64,000 nt of DNA from Prevotellaceae bacterium HUN156 (GCA_900119285.1 FPIT01000003.1:310001-374000); one strand, 5' to 3'; numbered from the stretch's first letter, positions 8,580 through 17,169 are shown. Notes: generated by a model from the sequence alone, not told the origin. Numbers and translations are program-made.

Positions 8580-11111
8580 ATGATTATGGAAAATAGACAA
8601 GGGTTGACTGCTGCTCAGGTGGAGCAGAGTAGGATGCAGCATGGAGAGAACGTGCTGACACCTCCTCGCAGGCAGTCAATGTGGAGATTGTATCTGGAGA
8701 AATACGAGGACCCAATGATTCGCATCCTATTGGTTGCGGCCGTTGTTTCATTAATGTTAGCATTTGTCAAGCAGGATTTTATAGAGACTATCGGCATAAT
8801 CTCTGCTGTTATTCTTGCTACTACGGTAGGCTTTTATTTCGAGCGCGATGCTGCTCGCAAGTTTGATGTCCTCACGCAGTTGGGCGAGGAACAACCTGTT
8901 AAGGTGGTGCGCGAAGGTAAGATTATAGAGATTCCACGCCGCGAAGTAGTAGTGGGTGATGTCGTTATTGTTGAAACTGGCGATGAGGTGCCTGCCGATG
9001 GTAAACTGTTTGAGTCTACCGACTTGCAGGTGGATGAGTCAAGCCTGACGGGAGAGACTATCACGAATAAAGAAAGCCTCACTCCTAACCCCTCTCCCAC
9101 TGGAGAGGGAAATCATGACTCCGAGGCATATCCAAAGGATATGTTGTTGCGCTCGTCTATGGTGATGGGTGGCACAGGTCGCTATGTAGTGACTGCTGTG
9201 GGCGATGAGACTGAGATTGGTCATGTGGCTCGTCAGGCTACGGAACTGACGGGTGTGAAGACACCGCTCAATATGCAGCTCGATAGACTGGCTAAGTTGA
9301 TAAGTAAGTTTGGCATTGGCTTGTCTACTGCTTCTTTCCTGGCATTCCTTATTCATGATATGCTGACCAATAGTCTGTGGTATACGGATGATTATGTTGG
9401 CATGTTAGAGGTAGTGTTGCGCTACTTTATGATGGCTGTCACGCTGATTGTGATGGCAGTACCTGAGGGATTACCGATGGCTGTAACATTGGCTTTGGCT
9501 CTGAATATGCGTCGCATGCTGAAGAGTAATAACTTGGTACGTAAGTTGCAGGCATCAGAGACGATGGGTGCCGTGACAGTTATTTGTACAGACAAGACGG
9601 GTACATTGACAGAGAATCGCATGACTGTAGTAGAGGTGCTGGAAGAGTCTGCTGTTAAAGGCCAAGAGCTTGGAGATAGAAGTTCGCTCTATCAGGCAAT
9701 AGCCTTGAATACTACTGCTACCCATGATGTGGGCAATCCTACCGAGCAGGCTTTGCTTCGCTGGTTGCAAGCGCAGGGTGTAGATTATCAGCAGTTGCGT
9801 AACGATAATCCGATTACAGCTCGCGAACCATTCTCTACTGAGCGAAAGTATATGTCGACCACGGTGGCAGATACCTTATATATTAAAGGTGCGCCAGAGG
9901 TGGTGATGGCTCGTTGTAAGATGGATGCAGAGGTTCGTCGCGCAATGGAAGAGCAGCTGGCTCAGTGGCAGCAGCGTGCTATGCGCACTTTGGCGATTGC
10001 TCAAGATGATATCTTATTGGCTATCGTTGCCATCAGTGATCCATTGCGAAAAGAGGTTCCTTCTGCTATTCGCCAGTGTAAGATGGCGGGTATTGATGTG
10101 AAGATTGTTACAGGCGATACTGTAGCCACTGCGATGGAGATAGCCCGACAGTGTGGTGTATTAGACCATTCACCAATGACTATCACGGGTGCAGAGTTTG
10201 CTGCCCTCTCTGACGAAGAAGCCTTAGAGCGCGTTCGTGATTTGAAGGTGATGTCGCGTGCTCGTCCGTCTGACAAGCAGCGCCTTGTTGCCTTGTTACA
10301 ACAATGTGGCGAAGTGGTGGCTGTTACTGGTGATGGTACCAACGATGCTCCAGCTCTTAATCGTGCTCATGTTGGTTTGTCATTGGGTTCGGGTACGAGT
10401 GTAGCCAAGCAGGCTAGTGATATCACACTGATTGACGACTCGTTTAGTAGTATCGTCCATGCAGTAATGTGGGGACGCTCACTGTATAAGAATATCCAGC
10501 GTTTTATCTTCTTCCAGCTGGTGGTCAACGTAACAGCGCTCTTGCTGGTACTCTTTGGCGCCTTTATTGGTACAGAGATGCCCCTGACTATTACGCAGAT
10601 ACTCTGGATCAACCTTATCATGGATACTTTTGCAGCTATGGCTTTGGCTTCACTACCTCCTTCACGTGAGGTGATGCAGGAGAAGCCTCGTGCTAAAGAT
10701 GCCTTTATCATTACCCGTCCGATGTTGCGAGGTATATTGACGATAGGTGGACTCTTCTTTGTGGCTACGTTTGCACTACTATGGTATTTCGAGCGTATGG
10801 CAGGAGTAAATCCAACGGAGTTGACCATCTTCTTCACGATCTTTGTAATGCTTCAGTGGTGGAACCTGTTCAATGCCCGTATGCTGGGCTCTTGTCATTC
10901 AGCCTTCCGTCGCTTGTGGGCTTGTCGGGGCTTCCTGTTTGTCTTGCTGATGGTATTGGCAGGTCAGTGGCTTATCGTTACCTTTGGTGGACGAATGTTC
11001 CGTACGGTACCACTACCTTGGCAGACGTGGGGATATATCATTGCAGGCACTTCATTGGTACTTTGGGTAGGTGAACTCTACAGATGGATACAGCGAATAT
11101 GGAAGAGATAG
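8580..11111 (+). CDS. Calcium-translocating P-type (P2B-like) ATPase
   Basis: The start at 8580 directly follows the -7 box; the upstream frame has no promoter-consistent start. The 843-residue pump has TM segments near residues 48-85, an actuator-domain LTGET (Glu159), PEGLP in M4 (295-299) as in Ca2+ pumps, the phosphorylation motif DKTGTLT (Asp338), hinge TGDGTNDAP (583-591) and a C-terminal six-helix cation ATPase domain. It should export Ca2+ from the cytoplasm using ATP. The actuator domain has an odd insertion, LTPNPSPTGEG (167-177), just after the TGE motif. It is encoded by a repeat that also occurs at 27189-27223. The ribF gene overlaps its end, so the two are translationally linked. 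Confidence 0.9.
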   Translation: MIMENRQGLTAAQVEQSRMQHGENVLTPPRRQSMWRLYLEKYEDPMIRILLVAAVVSLMLAFVKQDFIETIGIISAVILATTVGFYFERDAARKFDVLTQLGEEQPVKVVREGKIIEIPRREVVVGDVVIVETGDEVPADGKLFESTDLQVDESSLTGETITNKESLTPNPSPTGEGNHDSEAYPKDMLLRSSMVMGGTGRYVVTAVGDETEIGHVARQATELTGVKTPLNMQLDRLAKLISKFGIGLSTASFLAFLIHDMLTNSLWYTDDYVGMLEVVLRYFMMAVTLIVMAVPEGLPMAVTLALALNMRRMLKSNNLVRKLQASETMGAVTVICTDKTGTLTENRMTVVEVLEESAVKGQELGDRSSLYQAIALNTTATHDVGNPTEQALLRWLQAQGVDYQQLRNDNPITAREPFSTERKYMSTTVADTLYIKGAPEVVMARCKMDAEVRRAMEEQLAQWQQRAMRTLAIAQDDILLAIVAISDPLRKEVPSAIRQCKMAGIDVKIVTGDTVATAMEIARQCGVLDHSPMTITGAEFAALSDEEALERVRDLKVMSRARPSDKQRLVALLQQCGEVVAVTGDGTNDAPALNRAHVGLSLGSGTSVAKQASDITLIDDSFSSIVHAVMWGRSLYKNIQRFIFFQLVVNVTALLLVLFGAFIGTEMPLTITQILWINLIMDTFAAMALASLPPSREVMQEKPRAKDAFIITRPMLRGILTIGGLFFVATFALLWYFERMAGVNPTELTIFFTIFVMLQWWNLFNARMLGSCHSAFRRLWACRGFLFVLLMVLAGQWLIVTFGGRMFRTVPLPWQTWGYIIAGTSLVLWVGELYRWIQRIWKR
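9081..9111. repeat. Palindromic repeat inserted in frame in the ATPase gene
   Basis: ACTCCTAACCCCTCTCC, then CAC and TGGAGAGG, form an imperfect palindrome (stem 9091-9097 with 9102-9108). The 15-base core TCCTAACCCCTCTCC recurs in the opposite direction at about 27203-27217. It is read as LTPNPSPTGEG. Confidence 0.7.
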
Positions 11112-11974
11112 GATATGTAGCGACCATAGGTATGTTTGATGGTGTCCATCGTGGCCATCAGTTTGTCCTGCAACAGGTTGTTGACGAGGCTCGTCAGCGT
11201 GGTTTGCAGTCAATGGCTATTACCTTTGATAAGCAGACACCTTCCATGCTTACTCCTCTTGTCGAGAAGCGTCAGCTGATTTCCCGTGTAGGTATTCATC
11301 GTATAGAGGTGCTCACCTTTGATGATGCTTTACGCCAGATGACTGCTCGCCAGTTTATGCAACAGGTATTGAAGGAGCAACTCAATGTAAAGGTGCTGAT
11401 GATAGGCTATGACAATCGTTTCGGTTATCGTCGTGTAGAAGGCTTTGAAGACTATGTACACTATGGTCAGGAGATGGGTATCGATGTAAAACAACTGCCT
11501 GCTCTTGGCAACGACAGTTCTTCGCTTATTCGTGAACTATTGCAGCATGGTCAGGTGGCTGAGGCTGCTCAGCGCATGGGACATCTGTATACCTTAAAGG
11601 GCAGCGTGGCTCATGGCGAGCATATTGGTACAACAATGGGATTTCCTACTGCTAATATTGAGCCAGACTATACGCTGCAACTGATACCTGCTCCTGGAGC
11701 TTATGCGGTTCGTGTTAGTCTGGATGATAGCGCAGAGTTATTGCAAGGCATGATGAATATTGGTACGCGTCCCACCTTTAATGGTCAACAGACTACCTTA
11801 GAGGTTCATGTGCTCCATCTCAACGAAAACCTATATGGTCGTCAACTTACCGTATCGTTTGTAGAACGCTTGCGTGATGAGCAGCGCTTCGACACGATGG
11901 AGGCACTCAAAGAACAATTACAACGTGACGTCTTACAGACAGAAGAAATACTGAATAAAAACAATACATTATGA
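11084..11974 (+). CDS. ribF: Bifunctional riboflavin kinase / FAD synthetase
   Basis: The enzyme phosphorylates riboflavin to FMN and adenylylates FMN to FAD in the cytoplasm. The 296-residue protein has the nucleotidyltransferase motif GMFDGVHRGH (residues 16-25) and, in the C-terminal kinase domain, GTTMGFPTANI (about 182-192) and NIGTRPTFNG. The length is normal for the family. It overlaps the ATPase gene by 28 bp; a second ATG at 11099 would shorten this to 13 bp and loses nothing conserved. Its stop overlaps the next start in ATGA. The riboflavin pathway is also represented by ribBA at 58187. Confidence 0.95.
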   Translation: MDTANMEEIGYVATIGMFDGVHRGHQFVLQQVVDEARQRGLQSMAITFDKQTPSMLTPLVEKRQLISRVGIHRIEVLTFDDALRQMTARQFMQQVLKEQLNVKVLMIGYDNRFGYRRVEGFEDYVHYGQEMGIDVKQLPALGNDSSSLIRELLQHGQVAEAAQRMGHLYTLKGSVAHGEHIGTTMGFPTANIEPDYTLQLIPAPGAYAVRVSLDDSAELLQGMMNIGTRPTFNGQQTTLEVHVLHLNENLYGRQLTVSFVERLRDEQRFDTMEALKEQLQRDVLQTEEILNKNNTL

Positions 11975-12735
11975 AGAAAGCACTCATGTATCTCCTGCTC
12001 TTTATTGGTATCCAATTAGTAGGAGGAGCTATCGTTCCGATGATATGGCAATGGATAAGTGGTACTGCCGACAAGACTATTCCTCTTATCATCACTATGA
12101 CCATGGTGGTTAGCATTATTACTATAGCTGTATTCCTCTTTTGCCGTTGGGCAGAAGTTTCGCCACGCTGGTTGCGCACTCGTCCTTGGATGGTATTGAT
12201 ATGGAGTGTAATAGCAGCCTTAGGAGCTATCATTCCCTCTACTTGGTTGCAGGAGCAGATGCCTGAGTTGCCCAACTGGATGGAGTCAGAGTTTGATATG
12301 ATACTCTCCAATCGTTGGGGCTATGTGGTTGTCGGTTTGTTGGCACCCCTCTCTGAAGAGATTGTCTTCCGTGGAGCCATCTTGCGCAAGTTGTTAGATA
12401 CGCTCTCACCTTGGAAGGCCATCGCTCTGTCAGCCTTTTTCTTTGCTCTCATCCACATGAATCCCGTCCAGATGCCCCATGCCTTTGTGATAGGATTACT
12501 TCTTGGTTGGATGTATTGGCGTACGGGCAGCATACTTCCTGGTATGGCTTATCATTGGGCCAACAACTCGGCTGCTTATCTTATCTACAACGTCTATCCC
12601 GATCCCAATATTCAACTCATTGACATCTTCAAGGGTTCCGAGTTGCACGTATTGTTGGCAGTAGCCTTCTCGCTCGTTATCCTTATCCCATCCCTCTTCC
12701 AACTCAACCAGTGGATGCATAAGGCAGAGGCATAA
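11971..12735 (+). CDS. CPBP-family intramembrane metalloprotease
   Basis: The protein has 254 residues with about seven hydrophobic segments. The family motifs are present: EEIVFR (Glu129, Glu130, Arg134), FALIH (His162) and HWANN (His195, Asn198). These polar residues form the presumed metal site of CAAX-protease-like (Abi/CPBP) membrane proteins. Substrate is unknown; relatives mature or cleave membrane-linked peptides. It starts in the ATGA overlap with ribF and is the last gene of the ATPase-ribF-CPBP transcript, closed by the terminator at 12768. Confidence 0.9.
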   Translation: MKKALMYLLLFIGIQLVGGAIVPMIWQWISGTADKTIPLIITMTMVVSIITIAVFLFCRWAEVSPRWLRTRPWMVLIWSVIAALGAIIPSTWLQEQMPELPNWMESEFDMILSNRWGYVVVGLLAPLSEEIVFRGAILRKLLDTLSPWKAIALSAFFFALIHMNPVQMPHAFVIGLLLGWMYWRTGSILPGMAYHWANNSAAYLIYNVYPDPNIQLIDIFKGSELHVLLAVAFSLVILIPSLFQLNQWMHKAEA

Positions 12736-12767
12736 CAACGATAACTATCACATTGATAAAATAGTAG

Positions 12768-12806
12768 GGAAATCCCCCATCACTTTTGGGGGATTTCCTT
12801 TTGTTT
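12768..12806 (+). terminator. Rho-independent terminator
   Basis: An 11-bp perfect stem (12768-12778 and 12788-12798, GGAAATCCCCC and its complement) is followed by TTTTGTTTT. The T tract overlaps the -33 box of the next gene, so termination and initiation sites are packed together. Confidence 0.9.
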
Positions 12807-12831
12807 TATTTCTCGGAATGTTGTATATTTG
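12800..12831 (+). promoter_or_regulatory. Full Bacteroidota promoter TTTG-N20-TATATTTG
   Basis: TTTG at 12800-12803 and TATATTTG at 12824-12831 have the ideal 20-bp spacing. The start codon of the downstream lipoprotein is at 12863. Confidence 0.8.
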
Positions 12832-12862
12832 CATCGTAAACAATAAAGAAAGAACAAGGGAT

Positions 12863-13663
12863 ATGAAAAAGACGATGATGACGATGCTAGGTGTGGCACT
12901 GCTGATGAGTAGCTGTGGCACGTATACTGCAGAGGGTGCTTATGTTGGTGCTCAATTCGGAACGATTCTAGGTTCTGCTGTAGGCGGAATCTCTGGTGGT
13001 TGGCGAGGTAGCGATATTGGTGCTATTGTAGGTATGGCTGGTGGTGCTGTCGTTGGTGCTGCTATTGGACAGGCTGCTGAGCAGAAAGCTGAAGAGCGCA
13101 CGGAAGTTTATCGCCGTGAGCGTATGGAGCGCAGAGCGGAAAGACAACTACCTGATGATACTGTTAGTATTGACGATTCTGGCTTTGATGCTACAGGTGG
13201 TGGCGACGACCGTGTAGACTTTGGTATCTCTGGTCCCTCAGGTGAGACACCTTCTGTTGCAGCTCCCAATGATGTGTCTTCTGCTTCTGTAGAAGACCTC
13301 AAGCGTCATCGTCCACAGATAGAGCTATGTAATATTCGTTTTGTTGGCAATCGTCAAGCTGGTGTACTCTATGCTGGTGAACAGTGTAAGGTAGTCTTTG
13401 AGATTATGAACCGTTCGCGCCATACCCTGATGGATGTCCAGCCAATGGTTGATGAGTTGACAGGCAACAAGCATTTGCATATCTCTCCCAACTTACACAT
13501 CGAGAGTATCGCCCCAGGCACCGGTGTTCGCTATACTGCTACCATCAAAGCTGATAAACGACTGAAAGATGGTCAGGCCATTCTCCGTATTGCGGTGGCT
13601 CACCATCAGCGTGAACAGGAATCGCAAACTCAGCAATTTACGCTACAAACCTATAGAAGGTAA
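12863..13663 (+). CDS. Glycine-zipper lipoprotein with C-terminal Ig-like domain
   Basis: The start at 12863 gives a lipoprotein signal with Cys18 after LLMSS and a 266-residue product; the frame is open 15 codons further but includes the promoter. Residues 25-75 are a glycine-zipper region (GTILGSAVGGISGG, IVGMAGGAVVGAAIG), as in proteins that form membrane or envelope bundles. A charged Arg/Glu linker follows, then a beta-rich domain (about 150-265) with an Ig-like pattern (IELCNIRFVG, CKVVFEIMNRS). Function is unknown. A piece of a second copy of the C-terminal domain survives at 16778-16912, so the family was once duplicated here. Confidence 0.8.
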   Translation: MKKTMMTMLGVALLMSSCGTYTAEGAYVGAQFGTILGSAVGGISGGWRGSDIGAIVGMAGGAVVGAAIGQAAEQKAEERTEVYRRERMERRAERQLPDDTVSIDDSGFDATGGGDDRVDFGISGPSGETPSVAAPNDVSSASVEDLKRHRPQIELCNIRFVGNRQAGVLYAGEQCKVVFEIMNRSRHTLMDVQPMVDELTGNKHLHISPNLHIESIAPGTGVRYTATIKADKRLKDGQAILRIAVAHHQREQESQTQQFTLQTYRR

Positions 13664-13684
13664 CGATACTCTAAATGATATAAG

Positions 13685-13719
13685 ATAAGGCGCAACAATG
13701 GTTCATTGCTGCGCCTTAT
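13685..13719. terminator. Hairpin between convergent genes
   Basis: Arms 13685-13700 and 13704-13719 pair over 16 bp with one mismatch. It lies between two convergent genes. There is no good T run on either side, so terminator function is likely but not certain. Confidence 0.55.
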
Positions 13720-13740
13720 GAGTTATGTTGAGTTTCTTCG

Positions 13741-15891
13741 TTACTTCACAATTACTTTGCGAGTTGTGCCATTACTCATGCGGATGATGTTGAGGCCACG
13801 TTGAGGCTGATCCAAACGCTTACCATCAAGCGAATAGTAGCGCTCGCCAGTTACCATGTTATTGCTAACATTTGTGATTCCTGTTGGATTCGGGTCGCTA
13901 TCCGTTAGGGCAACGATGTTCTCAAATATACTCCAAGGTTCAGCATTGCGATAGGTCTCAATAGATGTAGCCGGTACATGAAGAACTGTATTGGAATAAG
14001 CAGAACCTATGAAGATAGGATATGAATATGTCATATAGGGTTCTGGCGCCTGCTCTGCATAGCAATATATATCTGCTATGTTGGGGCTGAAGAATGCGAA
14101 ATCTTTAATTTTCTCTACACCATTGCCGATGACAACTGTTGTTAGTTCAGGACAGCTTGCAAATGTATAAGAGTCAATAATCTTTACACCATTAGGAATC
14201 CTAACAAAAGACAGGCCTGTACATCCATTGAATGCATTCGGTGCAATTCTCTTTATATCAATGGGAATAGACGTACTCTTACATCCTAATATCAGAGAGT
14301 CGGTAGCTGTTTCTATGAGCGCATTACAGTTATAACGAGAATCATAGGTAGGATTTCCTTCTTCTACTATTATGGAGAGTAGGTTAGGGCCAGGGCAGCC
14401 ATAGAATGCGTACGCTCCAATTTTTGTCACACTGCTTGGAATTGAAATGGCGGTGAGCCCAGAACAATTACTAAATGCAGAAGATGCAATTTCCGTCACA
14501 CTATTGGGGATGATGGTATTCTTGCATCCTGTAAGAAGTTTATTGGTGGCTGTTTCTATCAACGCATTGCAGTTATTACGCGAGTCGTAATTCGGATTTC
14601 CTTCCTCAACGATAATAGAGGTAAGGCCATTGCAGCCAGTAAAAGCCCCACCACCGATAACAGTTACGCTCTTAGGAATGGTCAGTGTGGTCAAACCACT
14701 GCGACCAACGAATGCTTCGCGAGCGATAGAGGTTACGGTGCTTGGAATAAAGGAGCTAGAGCTGCCGACCATCAGTTCGTTAGTTTTTGTATTAATGAGT
14801 GCATTACAATTCTCACGAGAATCATAGAACTTATTTCCTTCTTCAACAACAATAGAAGTCAGTGCTTGCCAACCATAGAATGCATCGTCTCCAATAGATT
14901 CTACACCTTTGGGGATAACCAATGTAGGTACAAATGAACAAGCGTAGAATGCGCTATAACCGATTGTTTTTAGGTTCTTGGGCATATTGATAGAAGTTAA
15001 GGCGCTACAATGCTCAAAAGAATTATCACCGATTACTTCTATCTTATCACCTAATGTTGCAGAAGTCATATTATAACACCATCTAAAAGCACCCATCCAA
15101 GAATGACTAACTCCAATTTCTGTGATGTTGCTAGGAAGTATGATAGATTTCAGATTATAACAGCCATAGAAAGCATTCTCCTGAAGACTCGTGATGCCCG
15201 TAAAATATTGGAATTCATCGAAACTGGTAATTTCAGAATTGTTGAAAAACGCATCACCTATATCTGTGACTGCAGCAGCTTCAGCCATACTCAGTTTTCC
15301 GTCACCATTGGTGTCCCACTTGCTGACGCAAATCTCCTTCACCTTGTTATCGGCAAAATCGATAGGGGTATTGCCATCGCATACCTTCAGACTCATATCG
15401 TCGAAATAGAAGATGTCGGCCTGCTTGAAGTTTCTGTCAAATTTAAATGTAATCGTTTGGCATTGGTCTTGTTCTGCTTTGACTACGCCTTCATAAGTAA
15501 ATGTACTCCAATCGCCTTTCTTTACTAATAGCCTACCTAATACCTCCGTGACGATTGAAAGGTCTTTAGTAGCGTTCGACTTGGCACGCATAGAGAACTT
15601 AACTACATCACCTGCTTTGAGTGGTTCTGACAATTGAATAATAAAGTTGGTCTTTGTAGGACTTACAGTGAACGCAAGTTTAGCATAGTGATTACTGCCT
15701 TCGGTGATGATGTCGCCAGCATTAAGATTTCTACTTCCTTCGTCTTTAATACTAATAGAAAAATTGCTGAGGTCTGAACCTTCGAAGTTGCCATTTGCAA
15801 TAAGTTCTTTCCATGTCTGTTGGGCAAAAACTCCACTGCTGACAAGCAATAGTCCAGCCATGAGTGATAACAATCGTAATGTTCGTTTCAT
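13741..15891 (-). CDS. BspA-type leucine-rich-repeat surface protein with Por-type tail
   Basis: The 716-residue protein has a signal peptide ending near GVFAQ (24). A carbohydrate-binding-like beta domain (25-170) is followed by an EF-hand or dockerin-like stretch WDTNGDGKLSMAEA (192-205). BspA/TpLRR repeats follow (about 210-640), with units such as ITEIG, SFEHCSALTSI and IPKSV. Within these, a longer module containing IVVEEGN.. YDSR..CNALI is repeated three times. The C-terminus YYSLDGKRLDQPQRGLNII ... RKVIVK matches the shared tail. BspA-type proteins of oral and gut Bacteroidota bind host or bacterial surfaces; a specific ligand cannot be named. It has its own promoter at 15948-15979 and an unusual repeat array just upstream. 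Confidence 0.85.
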   Translation of the reverse strand: MKRTLRLLSLMAGLLLVSSGVFAQQTWKELIANGNFEGSDLSNFSISIKDEGSRNLNAGDIITEGSNHYAKLAFTVSPTKTNFIIQLSEPLKAGDVVKFSMRAKSNATKDLSIVTEVLGRLLVKKGDWSTFTYEGVVKAEQDQCQTITFKFDRNFKQADIFYFDDMSLKVCDGNTPIDFADNKVKEICVSKWDTNGDGKLSMAEAAAVTDIGDAFFNNSEITSFDEFQYFTGITSLQENAFYGCYNLKSIILPSNITEIGVSHSWMGAFRWCYNMTSATLGDKIEVIGDNSFEHCSALTSINMPKNLKTIGYSAFYACSFVPTLVIPKGVESIGDDAFYGWQALTSIVVEEGNKFYDSRENCNALINTKTNELMVGSSSSFIPSTVTSIAREAFVGRSGLTTLTIPKSVTVIGGGAFTGCNGLTSIIVEEGNPNYDSRNNCNALIETATNKLLTGCKNTIIPNSVTEIASSAFSNCSGLTAISIPSSVTKIGAYAFYGCPGPNLLSIIVEEGNPTYDSRYNCNALIETATDSLILGCKSTSIPIDIKRIAPNAFNGCTGLSFVRIPNGVKIIDSYTFASCPELTTVVIGNGVEKIKDFAFFSPNIADIYCYAEQAPEPYMTYSYPIFIGSAYSNTVLHVPATSIETYRNAEPWSIFENIVALTDSDPNPTGITNVSNNMVTGERYYSLDGKRLDQPQRGLNIIRMSNGTTRKVIVK

Positions 15892-15947
15892 AAGCTTTTT
15901 GTTTTTAGTTATTGTAATGTTAATCTATTGAGTTTCCTCTCCGATTG

Positions 15948-15979
15948 CAAAGATAGGAATATTTGTCTAAAGTTCCAAA
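15948..15979 (-). promoter_or_regulatory. Full promoter TTTG-N20-TATCTTTG of the BspA-type gene
   Basis: On the minus strand TTTG (15979-15976) and TATCTTTG (15955-15948) are 20 bp apart, the ideal spacing. The leader to the ATG at 15891 is about 50 bases. Array H lies 32 bp upstream of the TTTG box. Confidence 0.8.
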
Positions 15980-16011
15980 CTTTTGGCTGAAAAAATATGG
16001 TGTTTTAGAGT

Positions 16012-16099
16012 AGTACAATAGCTCTGTACGGGTAGTACAAGCCTTCTGTACTAGTAGTACAACAACTATGTACGGATAGTACAACAGCTTTGTACAGAA
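16012..16099. repeat. Array H: four tandem 22-bp units flanked by GTAC
   Basis: AGTACAA starts at 16012, 16034, 16056 and 16078, and the second GTAC of each unit at 16026, 16048, 16070 and 16092, all exactly 22 bp apart. Each unit is a small inverted repeat GTAC-N9-GTAC with a variable middle. The whole array is upstream of the promoter at 15948-15979 and looks like a set of operator-like sites. Confidence 0.8.
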
Positions 16100-16179
16100 A
16101 GAAAATAGACTATTTAGAAAGAATTGACGGCACTATCCAAGGAGGATAATGCCGTCAAGTTAATCGATAGAGCTATATC

Positions 16180-16629
16180 TTATAGTTTCTTTAGTTCAAG
16201 TGTGCCATCTGCGCCAACTAATTTTACAGTAGCCTGTGAGCCTGTTGTCCAACTATTGGCTTGAACAGTGGCCTGGAAGTCACCATCTTGTGTAAGATGA
16301 ATCACCAGTTCCTTTGTTGTAGCATTCCAATCATAAGTGTCTGCATGAGCGTCACCCTCTGTGTAGAACTCGTTATTGTTGGCAAATACCAATACAGAAC
16401 CGATTCTTGGACCATTGAAGTTTACAGCAGTTACCTTCCAACGACCGAGGATGCCCTCTGAAGGAATCGTATAGCCTTTCCTCATCATTGTAACGCCTGC
16501 GAAGTCTACACCATCTTGCTTCATGCGACCTTCTCCGTTCAGCACATTGCCGCCTTGTACGGCTATCGCTTTCAGCTCGGCCTTTGCTCGCGTCTCACCT
16601 GCCCAATATGTGAACTCTTGTTGTGTCAT
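16180..16629 (-). CDS. Small beta-rich protein, lipocalin-like
   Basis: The start at 16629 (MTQQEFTYW) gives 149 residues; earlier in-frame ATGs at 16635 and 16650 lie in an AT-rich TATATA tract. No signal peptide is seen. From about residue 70 the pattern GRWKVTAVNFNG ... SVLVFANNNEFYTEG ... LVIHL resembles lipocalin-type strands (GxW start, then short hairpins). The N-terminal 60 residues are low in hydrophobicity. Function is unknown. It stands alone, with the same direction as the BspA-type gene but 288 bp upstream of it and no shared promoter seen. It may be a damaged secreted protein that has lost its signal. Confidence 0.55.
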   Translation of the reverse strand: MTQQEFTYWAGETRAKAELKAIAVQGGNVLNGEGRMKQDGVDFAGVTMMRKGYTIPSEGILGRWKVTAVNFNGPRIGSVLVFANNNEFYTEGDAHADTYDWNATTKELVIHLTQDGDFQATVQANSWTTGSQATVKLVGADGTLELKKL

Positions 16630-16777
16630 ATACATATATATAACGAACAACTTCTAAAAAATTAAACAAGAAACTATATTTTTTTACACTGTAACAAAAA
16701 AATCTAGAATAGTGCCCTGATTTTATACTTATTTGTTTCTAATCAACCAGCGCAAATTTGCGCCCGTTAACCTTTTC

Positions 16778-16912
16778 CCAGGCACAGGCGTCCGCTATAC
16801 TGCCAACATCAAGGCCGACATACGACTGAAGGACAACCAAGCCGTCCTCCGTATCGCTGTGGCTCACCACAATCGTGAGCAAGAGTCACAGACTCAGCAG
16901 TTCACAAAATAG
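16778..16912 (+). pseudogene. Remnant of a second glycine-zipper-lipoprotein gene (C-terminal 44 codons)
   Basis: Read from 16778, the frame gives PGTGVRYTANIKADIRLKD, then NQAVLRIAVAHHNREQESQTQ, then QFTK and a stop at 16910-16912. This matches the last part of the protein encoded at 12863-13663 nearly residue for residue. The nucleotide match is weaker, with many synonymous changes. Nothing upstream of 16778 matches, so only the C-terminal end of an old duplicate remains. Array E starts inside its last codons. Confidence 0.8.
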
Positions 16913-17055
16913 CTACATTAGCATCGCAATACAATAACTATTGGTGGCCAATACAATAACTATTGACCTCCTAAAGTGGCACTATTGGAGTGCAAATATA
17001 GCTATCTCATCGCCGGCTTAGCTGTATTCAGAGCAGTGTCAGCTGTATTACTCAG
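16902..17055. repeat. Array E: seven units with about 22-bp pitch
   Basis: Units start about every 22 bp from 16902. Cores are AATAGCTACATT, AATAACTATT (twice, 22 bp apart), AAGTGGCACTATT, ATAGCTAT, and TTAGCTGTATT and TCAGCTGTATT (21 bp apart). Cores are related, but flanks differ. Similar cores recur at 38488-38597, 38785-38930 and 47467-47496. Confidence 0.7.
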
Positions 17056-17099
17056 ATATTCATAAAGGAATCCTGTATTCTAATAAAGGTTTCCTCAAA

Positions 17100-17169
17100 A
17101 ACTATTAACCTATTAACATGACTGGTCTCAAACGCCGATGTACAAAGGGATTGAGCCATGTTAATAGTT
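17100..17169. repeat. Hairpin element HP1 (70 bp)
   Basis: AACTATTAAC at the left and GTTAATAGTT at the right pair over 10 bp. An inner ATTAACATG pairs with CATGTTAAT in an alternative register, and the inner stem is CTCAA/TTGAG. The loop CCGATGTACAAAGGG is nearly the same as in HP3 at 63459. No coding capacity is seen. Confidence 0.7.
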
